A stretch of 64,000 nucleotides of DNA from Microvirga thermotolerans (GTDB taxonomy: Bacteria > Pseudomonadota > Alphaproteobacteria > Rhizobiales > Beijerinckiaceae). A program made the translations under genes and the position numbers. This document shows positions 9,283 to 17,499 of the stretch, piece by piece. The notes under the pieces are model-generated. The model saw nothing but the letters and a program-made list of their open reading frames with translations. It was not told the DNA's origin and did not search any database. The stretch is taken from the NCBI RefSeq assembly GCF_009363855.1, contig NZ_CP045423.1, positions 2,572,001 to 2,636,000 of the forward strand. Reading direction: 5' to 3'. Position 1 is the first letter of the stretch. Each line of letters starts with the position of its first letter.

Positions 9283-10101
9283 ATGGCGATCAAAGACGTT
9301 GTTGTTGTGTTTGACGCAAGTTCCAGAACGGTCGGTCCGTATGCGGCTTCATTGGCCTCCCTGTTTGGGGCGCACCTCACGGCGACGATGCTCGTGCACG
9401 ACCCGACAGCGAGCGTCGCTTGGCCTGAAGCATCCGTCCCCCTGCTGACATCGGTTCTCGAGGCCTCGCGGGAGGAGGCGCGTCGCACCCTTGAGGCGTT
9501 CGCCACGACAGCCCAGGGCCTTGCGGTCGCCGTCGCAACCGAGCCGGTCGAGGTCACGCTTGGCTTGCCGGGCCGTGCGCTCGGCCCTCTGGCACGGCAT
9601 TTCGATCTCGCGGTGATCGAACAGCCGAACCCGGACCCTCCCGGCGACCGGGAGATCATGGTGGAATCAGTCCTGTTCGAATCCGGCCGGCCTGCCCTGA
9701 TCGTCCCTTACGTGCCTATCGCACCGTTCCGGCTTGAGACCGTCCTGGTTGCCTGGGACGGCAGCGCCACGGCGGCGCGTGCGCTCGGTGACGCGATGCC
9801 GTTTCTGGAACGAGCCAAGCGGGTCGAAATTCTCACGATCGCCGATGAGCCGAGCGAGACCGAAGCCTCCGGTCAGAGAATGGTCCGCCACCTGGAGCGC
9901 CACGGCATCGATGCGCAGTTCCGCAGGCTTCCCAGCGCCGGGAACGTCGCGAGTACCCTGTTGTCGCACGCCTTCGACGCACAGGCCGACCTCATGGTGA
10001 TGGGCGGCTACGGCCACTCCCGAGTGCGCGAATTCATCTTGGGCGGGGCGACGCGTGGAATCCTCGAAACCATGACCCTGCCGGTGCTCATGTCGCACTG
10101 A
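9283..10101 (+). CDS. Universal stress protein, tandem UspA domains
   Basis: 272 residues with two UspA-like halves. The N-terminal half (about 1-145) begins with IKDVVVVFD and is degenerate. The C-terminal half (about 150-272) begins with ETVLVAWDGSATAARAL and ends with the G-x2-G-x9-G type nucleotide loop seen in DLMVMGGYGHSRVREF and GGATRGILE. The second half therefore probably binds ATP. UspA proteins support survival under starvation and oxidative or thermal stress. Its start follows GAGGGACTTTCTC. Confidence 0.88.
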   Translation: MAIKDVVVVFDASSRTVGPYAASLASLFGAHLTATMLVHDPTASVAWPEASVPLLTSVLEASREEARRTLEAFATTAQGLAVAVATEPVEVTLGLPGRALGPLARHFDLAVIEQPNPDPPGDREIMVESVLFESGRPALIVPYVPIAPFRLETVLVAWDGSATAARALGDAMPFLERAKRVEILTIADEPSETEASGQRMVRHLERHGIDAQFRRLPSAGNVASTLLSHAFDAQADLMVMGGYGHSRVREFILGGATRGILETMTLPVLMSH

Positions 10102-10431
10102 TCCGGCCGCCAATAGCACGCTGCCGCGTCCCCAAAACCGGCCGAACTTGGCGCAAGGGGATCCCGGCGCACGCTGCCGCGCCAACCATGGATCGGTCAG
10201 GGGACGCTCCGGCGTCCAAGCGGGTAGGAGCCGCCGAGATCTCAGGACAGCCCTCGGGTTGGGGGCCTAAGCTCGCCATCATTCCAAACCGTTGAGCTTG
10301 GCTGCTCATTGAACCTGGAATGAGGTCGGCGGACTGCAGTGCCTGTCGGAATGAACGACGTCGATTGAGCACTCGCTTGGAGCCGATCGCACAGGTGGAG
10401 CGTTTTCGGCCTGTTACACGGGACGAAGCCC
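10102..10431. other. Intergenic, no gene seen
   Basis: 330 bases between the universal stress protein gene and the GH1-like gene. No frame here has both a plausible start site and protein-like composition. No repeats were noticed. Confidence 0.45.
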
Positions 10432-11793
10432 ATGCAGGATGTCACCCGTAGCCCGTCGCGTCAGGTGGGCGACGACCGGCAGCCGACCAGAACCCCTCTG
10501 TTCCTGTTCGCGACCGGCATCGAGAACAGCTATCCCACCATCCAGAACGGCCGGGTGCGCCGGGATCAGATGGAGGAGTGCGGTCACTATCGCCTGTGGG
10601 AGCGGGACTTCGATCTGCTTGAGGAGCTGGACGTCCGCTTCCTGCGCTATGGCCCGCCCCTCCACCGGACCTTCCTCGGCCAGGGCCGGTACGATTGGGA
10701 GTTCGCCGACCTGACGTTCGCCCGGCTGAAGGAGCGCGACACCGTTCCCATCGTGGACCTGTGCCATTTCGGCGTGCCGGACTGGATCGGCAACTTCCAG
10801 AACCCGGACTTCCCGGCGCTGTTTGCCGAATACGCCGGCGCCTTTGCGCGCCGCTTCCCATGGGTCCAGCTCTACACCCCCGTCAACGAGATGTTCATCT
10901 GCGCCACGTTCTCGGCGGCGACCGGGTACTGGAACGAGCAGCTGAAAAGCGACCAGGGCTTCGTCACCGCCCTCAAGCACCTCGTCAGAGCGAACGTGCT
11001 GGCCATGCACGCCATCCTGGAGGAGCGTCCCGACGCGATCTTCATCCAGAGCGAGTCGACCGAGTATTTCCACGCCGAGCACCCGCAGGCGATTAAGCCC
11101 GCGGAGATCCAGAACGCGCGGCGGTTCCTCTCGCTCGACCTGAACTACGGCCGCCCGGTCAACTCGGAGATGCACGAGTTCCTGCTCGACAACGGCATGA
11201 CGCGGGAGGAATACCACTTCTTCCTCGACAGCAACCTGCGCCACCACTGCATCATGGGCAACGACTTCTACCACACCAACGAGCACCGGGTGGATCCCGG
11301 CGGTCAGATCCGCCCCGCCGGCGAGGTGTTCGGCTACGACGAGATCACGCGCCAGTATCACGACCGCTACGGCCTGCCGGTCATGCACACCGAGACCAAC
11401 TTCGACCAGGGTCCGGAGGGTGACGAGGCCGTCGACTGGCTGTGGAAGCAGTGGGCCAACGTCCTGCGCGTGCGCAACAACCGCGTGCCCATCGTCGGCT
11501 TCACCTGGTACTCGCTCACCGACCAGATCGACTGGGACGTTGCCCTTCGCGAGCAGCGGGGCCGGGTGAACCCGCGCGGGCTGTACGACCTCGACCGCAA
11601 CATCCGGCCCGTGGGGAAAGCCTACAAGAGGCTTCTGTCCCAGTGGCGCGAGGTGCTGCCGACGCAGAGCGTCTGCCTGTTCGTGCCGGTGGTGTTGCCG
11701 AGCGAGTACGACGAACCCATGGCGGTGCGACGGCGCGAAGGCTGGCGCCGTTATTATCGGAGCGAGATGAAGGTGAAGAAGGCGAACAGGTAG
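10432..11793 (+). CDS. Divergent glycoside hydrolase family 1-like protein
   Basis: 453 residues with a (beta/alpha)8-barrel pattern of family 1 glycosidases. Both catalytic glutamates appear kept but in altered surroundings: the acid/base Glu153 lies in TPVNEM (usual TFNEP) and the nucleophile Glu321 in HTETN (usual TENG). WERDFDLLEELDVRFLRYG near residue 56 matches the GH1 start of the barrel. The last 40 residues are basic. Known members hydrolyse beta-glucosides; the substrate here cannot be predicted. It ends the left stress block, just before the defence-like genes. Confidence 0.8.
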   Translation: MQDVTRSPSRQVGDDRQPTRTPLFLFATGIENSYPTIQNGRVRRDQMEECGHYRLWERDFDLLEELDVRFLRYGPPLHRTFLGQGRYDWEFADLTFARLKERDTVPIVDLCHFGVPDWIGNFQNPDFPALFAEYAGAFARRFPWVQLYTPVNEMFICATFSAATGYWNEQLKSDQGFVTALKHLVRANVLAMHAILEERPDAIFIQSESTEYFHAEHPQAIKPAEIQNARRFLSLDLNYGRPVNSEMHEFLLDNGMTREEYHFFLDSNLRHHCIMGNDFYHTNEHRVDPGGQIRPAGEVFGYDEITRQYHDRYGLPVMHTETNFDQGPEGDEAVDWLWKQWANVLRVRNNRVPIVGFTWYSLTDQIDWDVALREQRGRVNPRGLYDLDRNIRPVGKAYKRLLSQWREVLPTQSVCLFVPVVLPSEYDEPMAVRRREGWRRYYRSEMKVKKANR

Positions 11794-11971
11794 GAAAGAT
11801 GCCGGGGATTGAATCGCCGTAGGCCCCTCTTTGAATCCGGAACGAAGGCCGGCCTCCACTGGGTAGTCCTGACCGCTCGAAGCGGCCCATTTCGAAGACC
11901 CCTACTTCGGGCAGCTTCATCGCAGGAGGAGCGGCCCCCTCATCCTGAGCTTGCTGTGATGGCGGCTTCCA

Positions 11972-13111
11972 TCAGAGTAGGTCCTTACGGCTTTCAGCTT
12001 CTATTCTCTGGATATTCTCGTGATGAAGCTGCGCACTTGCGCGACCCTTCGCGAGTTGCTCGGGCGTGGAAATGAACACGGAAAGCTCGCCAGACCAGGG
12101 GCCGAGGCCCTCGATGTCGAACTCGACACTTAGCTTCAGTCGTTGCCCTTCCAGCTCGAAGGTGGGCACGTCGACGCGGTTGACCCGGTTCACGCATGCA
12201 AATGGCGTCGACGGTCCGCGCTCGCTCTTCTTGATGCTGGGGATCGATGAAAGCCGGACCATTTCCAGCATCGCCAGACGCTTGAACCACGGCGAGTCCT
12301 TATACCGCCAATACAGGTCCGACAGATCGCTGCCATCGCTGATGCGAGCGAACCAGGTGCCACGCGCCATCCCCAAGGCACGCTCGAAATTCTGGATGTA
12401 GGCGTCCATGCCAGAGATCATGCGACCGGTTTCCGCACACATGCCGACGACTTCAGCAGTCGCATCTCGGCGCGGGGCGGTCTGCTGCAGACGAAACTGC
12501 ACCTTGTAGGCGCTACCCACGCGCTCAACGTTCGGCGCGCCGTCCAGAAGGCCGCCGTAGCCCAACTCGTTCATCAGGATGTACCGCTTTTCCGGCAATC
12601 GCCTGTCGAATTCATGGGCCAGGGCGAGAAGGTCACGCGACGACCCCTCGACGAAATGGGAGAGCCGCACGCGCATGCCGGTTGGCCCCGAGCCAAGAAT
12701 ATGGCCGACCGCAACAATATCAGGGCCGATCGCTACGAGATCCCCTTCTGCTTCGTTTCCATTGTTGTCCAGCCGACAGGAGGCTTCATGGTCGCGCCGC
12801 ATCTGCCGCAGAACCTCGACGCTAAAGCGCTCCTGATCGCGATCGATCAAGACACTGCAGGAGGCGCACAGCCATATTCCGTTGTCGATGTGGGAACGCT
12901 CTTCAGGGGTCATGGCCGGGTCGTAGCGGCGAGCGCCCGGTCCGGGTGCGGCCGCGCAGATGTGCGCTGCAACCCCTATCATCGCTACGGCGTCCGGCCT
13001 TTCATCGCTCGGGCCGACAGTCGAGCGCTTGCAGTAGGAGCATAGGTAGCTCGCTCGCAGGGCGAGATCGTTCTTCGTTCGTTGGCTGAAGTCGTCTCTG
13101 AGGCGGGGCAT
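11972..13111 (-). CDS. HNH nuclease domain protein with unknown C-terminal region
   Basis: 379 residues. Residues 8-110 form an HNH domain of the CxxC...H...N...CxxC type: Cys24, Cys27, His50, Asn77, Cys82, Cys85 and His108. This subtype, with the GVAAHICAAAPG stretch, is the kind placed at the N-terminus of defence effectors such as Cap5. Residues 120-379 match nothing I recognise; they do not show a SAVED signature by eye. The start at MPRLRDDFS was chosen because HNH proteins of this type begin so, although no strong ribosome-binding site precedes it. It is separated from the stress genes by about 180 bases. Confidence 0.7.
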   Translation of the reverse strand: MPRLRDDFSQRTKNDLALRASYLCSYCKRSTVGPSDERPDAVAMIGVAAHICAAAPGPGARRYDPAMTPEERSHIDNGIWLCASCSVLIDRDQERFSVEVLRQMRRDHEASCRLDNNGNEAEGDLVAIGPDIVAVGHILGSGPTGMRVRLSHFVEGSSRDLLALAHEFDRRLPEKRYILMNELGYGGLLDGAPNVERVGSAYKVQFRLQQTAPRRDATAEVVGMCAETGRMISGMDAYIQNFERALGMARGTWFARISDGSDLSDLYWRYKDSPWFKRLAMLEMVRLSSIPSIKKSERGPSTPFACVNRVNRVDVPTFELEGQRLKLSVEFDIEGLGPWSGELSVFISTPEQLAKGRASAQLHHENIQRIEAESRKDLL

Positions 13112-13443
13112 TTTGATATAACGTTTATCTAGGAAAGTCTTGGAAGTAGGTTCGTAGTTTCGATTTGGCGATGAGGAGGAGTGGACCGCATTGTGCAACA
13201 AACGACCTGGAACAGGAATATCAATTCTGGTCCAACGTTCGGGATGATCTCCAAACATATGGCAGGTAGGAGTTTCGTGGAACGAAACTTTATGGATTGC
13301 GTCACTCGCACATGGCTGTGGGGTGCTCCGTCGCTCTGCCTTCCTCCAGAAGCCAAGCACAAAAGATTTGTGTCACCCGATTCCGCCGTGGCCGCCACAC
13401 GGCCGTTTGCGCTGCCGGAAAACGACTGCGAACTGTCGTGTGG

Positions 13444-13487
13444 TCGACGTCCCGCCCATGCGGAGAGCGGCATGGGTGGGACGTCGA
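13444..13487. repeat. 18-bp inverted repeat (hairpin)
   Basis: Arms at 13444-13461 and 13470-13487 are complementary over 18 positions with a single G-T pair, around an 8-base loop. No T-run follows, so it is not a normal intrinsic terminator. It sits in the 550-base gap between the HNH gene and the truncated ImmA/IrrE gene, where gene debris is present. It could be a REP-like element or the end of a lost mobile element. Confidence 0.7.
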
Positions 13488-13665
13488 TTGATCCACGATA
13501 TAGACCTACACAACGCTTAACACTGTCAAGTCACCGGCAGCCGCCCGCGTCGCCAATTGCCCTGCATCCTTCAGCAGGTCACGCCAGACGTCATCGTCCA
13601 GCACGCAGTAGTCGGCCAGGAATTTGAGGGCCCGGACTTGGTGGTGGAGCACAAGCCACCGTACG

Positions 13666-14187
13666 GCCCAAGCGAACGTCTTCGCTGCGAACCTCCTGAT
13701 GCCGCTCGACCACTTCCGTCGGCAACTACCCCCAGCGGTTCGCCCGAGCCTCGACATGCTGTCCCACTGCGCCGACCTGTACCGCGTGTCGCTCGTCGCC
13801 GCGACGCTGCGCTGGCTGGGGTACACCGAGCGGCGCGCCGTTCTCGTCGTCTCCCGAGACGGCTTCATCCTGTGGGCGCGATCGAGCGAGCGGGCGCTCC
13901 GCACCGGCGCGTATTTCAGGACTTCTGCAGGCCCGATCGAGATCCCATCCGCAGCTGGGCCCAACCAGGTCCAGAAGCTCGACGGAAGTCGTGGGGAGAT
14001 CTCGCACGGCCCGGGCGTCTGGTTCGGAGAGCCTGTCCGGGAGATGACCATTCTGGCCGAGCAATATGACTTCGCGCTGTCTCTCCTCCTTCTTGAGGAC
14101 ACCACGTATCAAAGACGCTGTGAAGCGGAGGACGCGTCCGAAGTCGTCGATCGGATGGCTTCGATGGTCAGACGTCATAGCCGGTGA
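13666..14187 (+). pseudogene. Truncated ImmA/IrrE family metalloprotease
   Basis: The frame gives the C-terminal two thirds of an ImmA/IrrE protein: ANVFAANLLMP, then a helix with the YRVSLVAATLRWLG pattern, then strands with VLVVSRDGFILWARSS. The catalytic HExxH helix should lie just before ANVFAANLLMP, but neither this frame nor the other two encode it within 160 bases upstream. The family cleaves XRE-type repressors in phages and mobile elements. The start cannot be defined; an ATG exists at 13624. The upstream 160 bases read on the minus strand as a short protein-like tail, so two broken genes may meet here. Confidence 0.6.
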
Positions 14188-14449
14188 CATGGGTCTAGGC
14201 GCACTGCCGTCCCGACATGCGAGGCGATCCGCAACGAAGCTTTGACGCGATCTTGGGCATGCCCGGCACGCCGGCATGCCTCCCGAAGCCAAACCAACTA
14301 TGGCATTCGATCCTCTCCCGCGCTGCCACCTTCAAACCACGAACGAATTCTGTTGCTATACAGGCTGGCTACGACCGCAGTGCCCCCGCGAGCGACTGAA
14401 CCACCACGGAACCGCTTGATTTACTCGGACGACAAGAGATCCCAGTCAA

Positions 14450-15451
14450 ATGCCTTTCGACCTCAACGCCCTTCTCCAGGGACTGCAAGAATGCTACAGC
14501 CAATCGGGAGTTCTCGACTTCGATCATTTCCTCGGCCAACATCTCAACGCCTCCGACTGGATCATTGCAAGCGATTACAACATCGGTGCGCCAGGCGCGA
14601 AGCATGATGTTTTCGCTTTCGCCTGTTATCCAGTGGAGCAAGGATGGTCGCATCTGTCCGCCCTGTTGTCGGAGAGTTTCCCGGCTGACTTCAAGAACGT
14701 CTCGAAGATCACGCGGGAGCAGCGGCGCTTCTTTGATGAGAGCCACTGCTTCTGTTTTATCTTCATGGTCCCGCGAACACGCCGTATTCTGCGCAGCTCG
14801 GCCGGCCACAAGGCCGACCTCGCGGAAGCCCGCGACGTGCTCAAGCTCAGCCTGAGGGCGGCGAAGGAGGGCGGCTATCATCCGGACCAAGTCGCACACC
14901 TCCAGCGCTTCCACAACGAGGCGCAAAAGAAGAATTTCAGCCTCGATCTCTTCGAGACCATCCTGCTGTTGTCCGGGTTCCATGCTTTCGTCTCGGGCAA
15001 GATCGCACTCCGGACGAAAGTGCGCCAGCTTGGTTGGTTCCCCGACCGGGACAACATGACCACATTCTGCGCCAGCGCGTGGTCAGGGCTCGCCTTCATG
15101 ATGTTCGAGACTTACTGGCGTAATCAAATTCGACGTCAGGTGATGCCGACAGTCCACATCGTCGACCATCAGGTGAAAGGACTGCACGGCATCTATGACC
15201 CCCTGATACGCGTCCCCGATTTTTTTGCCGCGGTGTTCTCCCGTTTGGATCCAGAGGGCAGTCGGCTCATCCGGCCTGATGGCGCCCGCAACAAGGCGAT
15301 AGCGCGTTACCTGCATGTGCTGGTGAACTGGCTTCCGAGGAACCGTTCGCTGTGGCTTTGCCGCGTGCATTGGACCGAGGCAGGCGTGCGGGCTGGCCGG
15401 ATTGTTGGGTTCCGGACAAAGCGCCGGCTTCGGACGCTCGATCTCACCTGA
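14450..15451 (+). CDS. Hypothetical protein in the defence-like cluster
   Basis: 333 residues, unrecognised. The first half is mixed alpha/beta with many aromatic residues; around residues 140-200 it turns helical (EARDVLKLSLRAAKEGGYH, LFETILLLSGFHAFVSG), and the end is basic. No nuclease, kinase or membrane motif is visible. Base composition is less GC-rich than the core genes, suggesting transfer. It points towards the HsdR_N-type gene, which ends 10 bases beyond its stop, so the two are convergent rather than an operon. Confidence 0.6.
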   Translation: MPFDLNALLQGLQECYSQSGVLDFDHFLGQHLNASDWIIASDYNIGAPGAKHDVFAFACYPVEQGWSHLSALLSESFPADFKNVSKITREQRRFFDESHCFCFIFMVPRTRRILRSSAGHKADLAEARDVLKLSLRAAKEGGYHPDQVAHLQRFHNEAQKKNFSLDLFETILLLSGFHAFVSGKIALRTKVRQLGWFPDRDNMTTFCASAWSGLAFMMFETYWRNQIRRQVMPTVHIVDHQVKGLHGIYDPLIRVPDFFAAVFSRLDPEGSRLIRPDGARNKAIARYLHVLVNWLPRNRSLWLCRVHWTEAGVRAGRIVGFRTKRRLRTLDLT

Positions 15452-15460
15452 AGGTGCCCC

Positions 15461-16546
15461 TTACACGACGTGGATCTGGAATTCTCCGGCGGAGCCGATC
15501 TGCGTTTGCCTCAGCAGGTTGGCGGCGGCTCGAAATTGCACTGGAAGCCTCGCCAGCTCCTCCGGTCGGCTCCTAAGCTCGTAGAGGATACTGAAGGTCC
15601 CTTGAAAGACATTGTCTTCAACGAACCCCACCGCCTCGGTGAAGGCCGTAAATTTGATGGAGAACGGCATTTGCATTGGCAGCACGCCCGGAACATGCCT
15701 TGACGCCGTGCCAGACGGAATTTCTCCGGCTGCGATGTTCTGGAAAATGGTCGGATGCTCCCGGTCCGTCGACACATACTCCTGCGCGCTCTCGAAGACA
15801 TAGGATTCGAACCCGGCTGCCTTGGCGATCGCGTCCAACGCGGAGTTCGAATTGGCAATCTCGATGTCAGCTCGAAGCAGCCCTTCCGCCGAACGTGTGA
15901 CCTCCCGGCCAATGACGGGCGCGCGACTGCCAGCAATCTGCTTCAACGCGGAATTGATGCGCGGATTACTTGCCATATGATCGCTGTAGGTGAGGAAACC
16001 ACCAACGATCTTCACCCGCGACCTGAGGCCTTCGGCCAGGGGCTTCTCGAGCTCTATGGCGTCTCGCTTCGCTCGCTCCTTAATGGCACGCGGACCAAGG
16101 ATGTTCCGGATCACCGAAAAGCGCTCGTCCGTTTCCGCCAGCCGCCAATGGAGCAGAGGCTCCCGTGGCTCGCCTATTCGGTAAACCTTGAATTCCCAAC
16201 CGTTCGTCAAGACGTAGTAGAACGCGGCGATCTCCGGATGCGCGGCATAGGTGTACGCTTGCTCCGAGTCATCTAGGCTCAACTCATGATCGGCCGCCTT
16301 TACCTCGACGATCCAACGGCCATGCGAGATGACTTCGCACATATAGTCGGCACGCCCCTCAAGCTTCGGATCTTTGCCCGGCTTCTTACGCCCGAGGAAG
16401 GCTCTACTATACCGCAATGTCATTTCGGTGCGGATGTGGTTGGGCGAATTATGTGCGTAGCCAAGGGCGTGAAGAAAGGGTCGTACAATGGTCTCACGAA
16501 CGTCCGCTTCGTTCATACCCTCAACGTTGATGCGAGCGAATTCCAT
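15461..16546 (-). CDS. HsdR_N-type restriction endonuclease-like protein
   Basis: 361 residues. The N-terminal 110 residues carry the PD-(D/E)xK layout of type I restriction HSDR_N domains: Glu18 in VRETIVRPFL, Asp67 in EGRADY, and EVK at 81-83 after WIV. Downstream lie a helical region and a beta-rich C-terminus with no helicase motifs, so this is a stand-alone nuclease-like protein and not a full HsdR. Families of this build are usually annotated as restriction endonuclease subunits or hypothetical. No hsdM or hsdS is nearby. Function as a defence nuclease is inferred from domain and context. Confidence 0.72.
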   Translation of the reverse strand: MEFARINVEGMNEADVRETIVRPFLHALGYAHNSPNHIRTEMTLRYSRAFLGRKKPGKDPKLEGRADYMCEVISHGRWIVEVKAADHELSLDDSEQAYTYAAHPEIAAFYYVLTNGWEFKVYRIGEPREPLLHWRLAETDERFSVIRNILGPRAIKERAKRDAIELEKPLAEGLRSRVKIVGGFLTYSDHMASNPRINSALKQIAGSRAPVIGREVTRSAEGLLRADIEIANSNSALDAIAKAAGFESYVFESAQEYVSTDREHPTIFQNIAAGEIPSGTASRHVPGVLPMQMPFSIKFTAFTEAVGFVEDNVFQGTFSILYELRSRPEELARLPVQFRAAANLLRQTQIGSAGEFQIHVV

Positions 16547-16617
16547 TGTCTGCCATTTACCCGTCAGCAGAGATTCTCAGAACGACCTCTGGCGAACCTG
16601 TCGTGGTCGCCGCGCCA

Positions 16618-17499
16618 CTACCTGGTCTGAGTACTGCGGTCGTTCCTGCATTTCTTCATTACGCACGAAACTCTGCGAATACTCTGTGTCGGCGAACGTC
16701 GTTTTAGCGGCGTAGCAGACGCTGGACCGCCAACCGCTGGATTGTGAGCGAGGTCGCCAATACAAAATGGACGGTACACCTCATGCTCCCTTATTCTCTC
16801 GATAAGGCGAGCGACCGGCAGCGACCGGATCTGACTCTCCGGACGGCTCGCTGCCCCATAGCGGCAGACCTCATCCGCCAGTTCACCCAATCCCTGATGC
16901 AGGTACCAAGCGAGTTGCGGTCCGAGGCTCTGGCGCCAGTCGAACAGGATCCGGAGGGTACGGGCAAGCACACCGACGCGGTTCGGGTTGTCCTCAAGAT
17001 TGATCTCGACTGTCTCCGCCTGAAGCTTCTCCAGGTAACGGTCAGACCAATGAATCGCTCGCGTCCCGGCATCGTACACCACGGCGTCACAGTCGAAGAA
17101 GGTAGTCTTGGTAAGATCTGCAAGCGCATGCGCGGCAACATGCCCCTGCCGTACGGCCCATGTATTGGGCAGCGCCCAGAGGTCGTAGACGAAGCGTCTC
17201 CCGACGAACCGGTAGCCGCCAAACTTGTTCCGTTCGACCGGCATGTCCCGCACGAAGCGGTCCAGTTCCTCGGCCTCGCAGTCGACGACGAGGTCCACGT
17301 CGGAGCGGAACGCCCCGGCCCCGCCGCGCGCGAGGTCGCGCAGCATGCCGCCGAAGATCGCGACGCCCCCGAGCGGACGCACGCGGGAGATCGTCTCGCT
17401 GATCTCCGGGCCGCCGAGCGCCGGGTCCGCGAGGTAGGCCTCCACACGCTCGCGGAGCTCTTGTTCGGAGGTCACGGGACGGGCGGCGGTGTTAGCCAC
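16618..17499 (-). CDS. Pol-beta-like nucleotidyltransferase paired with dGTPase
   Basis: 293 residues from a GTG at 17499. The N-terminal half is a nucleotidyltransferase head of the poly(A)-polymerase/CCA type: FGGMLRDLA near residue 50, then SDVDLVVD at 66-73 with two metal-binding aspartates. The GTG start overlaps the TAA of the dGTPase gene by 8 bases, so the two are translationally coupled. A longer frame to 17535 exists but overlaps more. The last 35 residues are basic and low in hydrophobics, and could come from a late frameshift. Substrate unknown. Confidence 0.65.
   Translation of the reverse strand: MANTAARPVTSEQELRERVEAYLADPALGGPEISETISRVRPLGGVAIFGGMLRDLARGGAGAFRSDVDLVVDCEAEELDRFVRDMPVERNKFGGYRFVGRRFVYDLWALPNTWAVRQGHVAAHALADLTKTTFFDCDAVVYDAGTRAIHWSDRYLEKLQAETVEINLEDNPNRVGVLARTLRILFDWRQSLGPQLAWYLHQGLGELADEVCRYGAASRPESQIRSLPVARLIERIREHEVYRPFCIGDLAHNPAVGGPASATPLKRRSPTQSIRRVSCVMKKCRNDRSTQTR

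Noticed and set aside
13506..13665. Minus-strand gene ending at 13506
   Set aside because: The last 50 codons look protein-like, but the frame upstream runs antisense to the ImmA fragment, so at most a gene remnant is present.
15800..15825. tRNA-like T-arm sequence (ATTCGAACCCG)
   Set aside because: It lies inside the HsdR_N-type gene and no acceptor or anticodon stem can be built around it.
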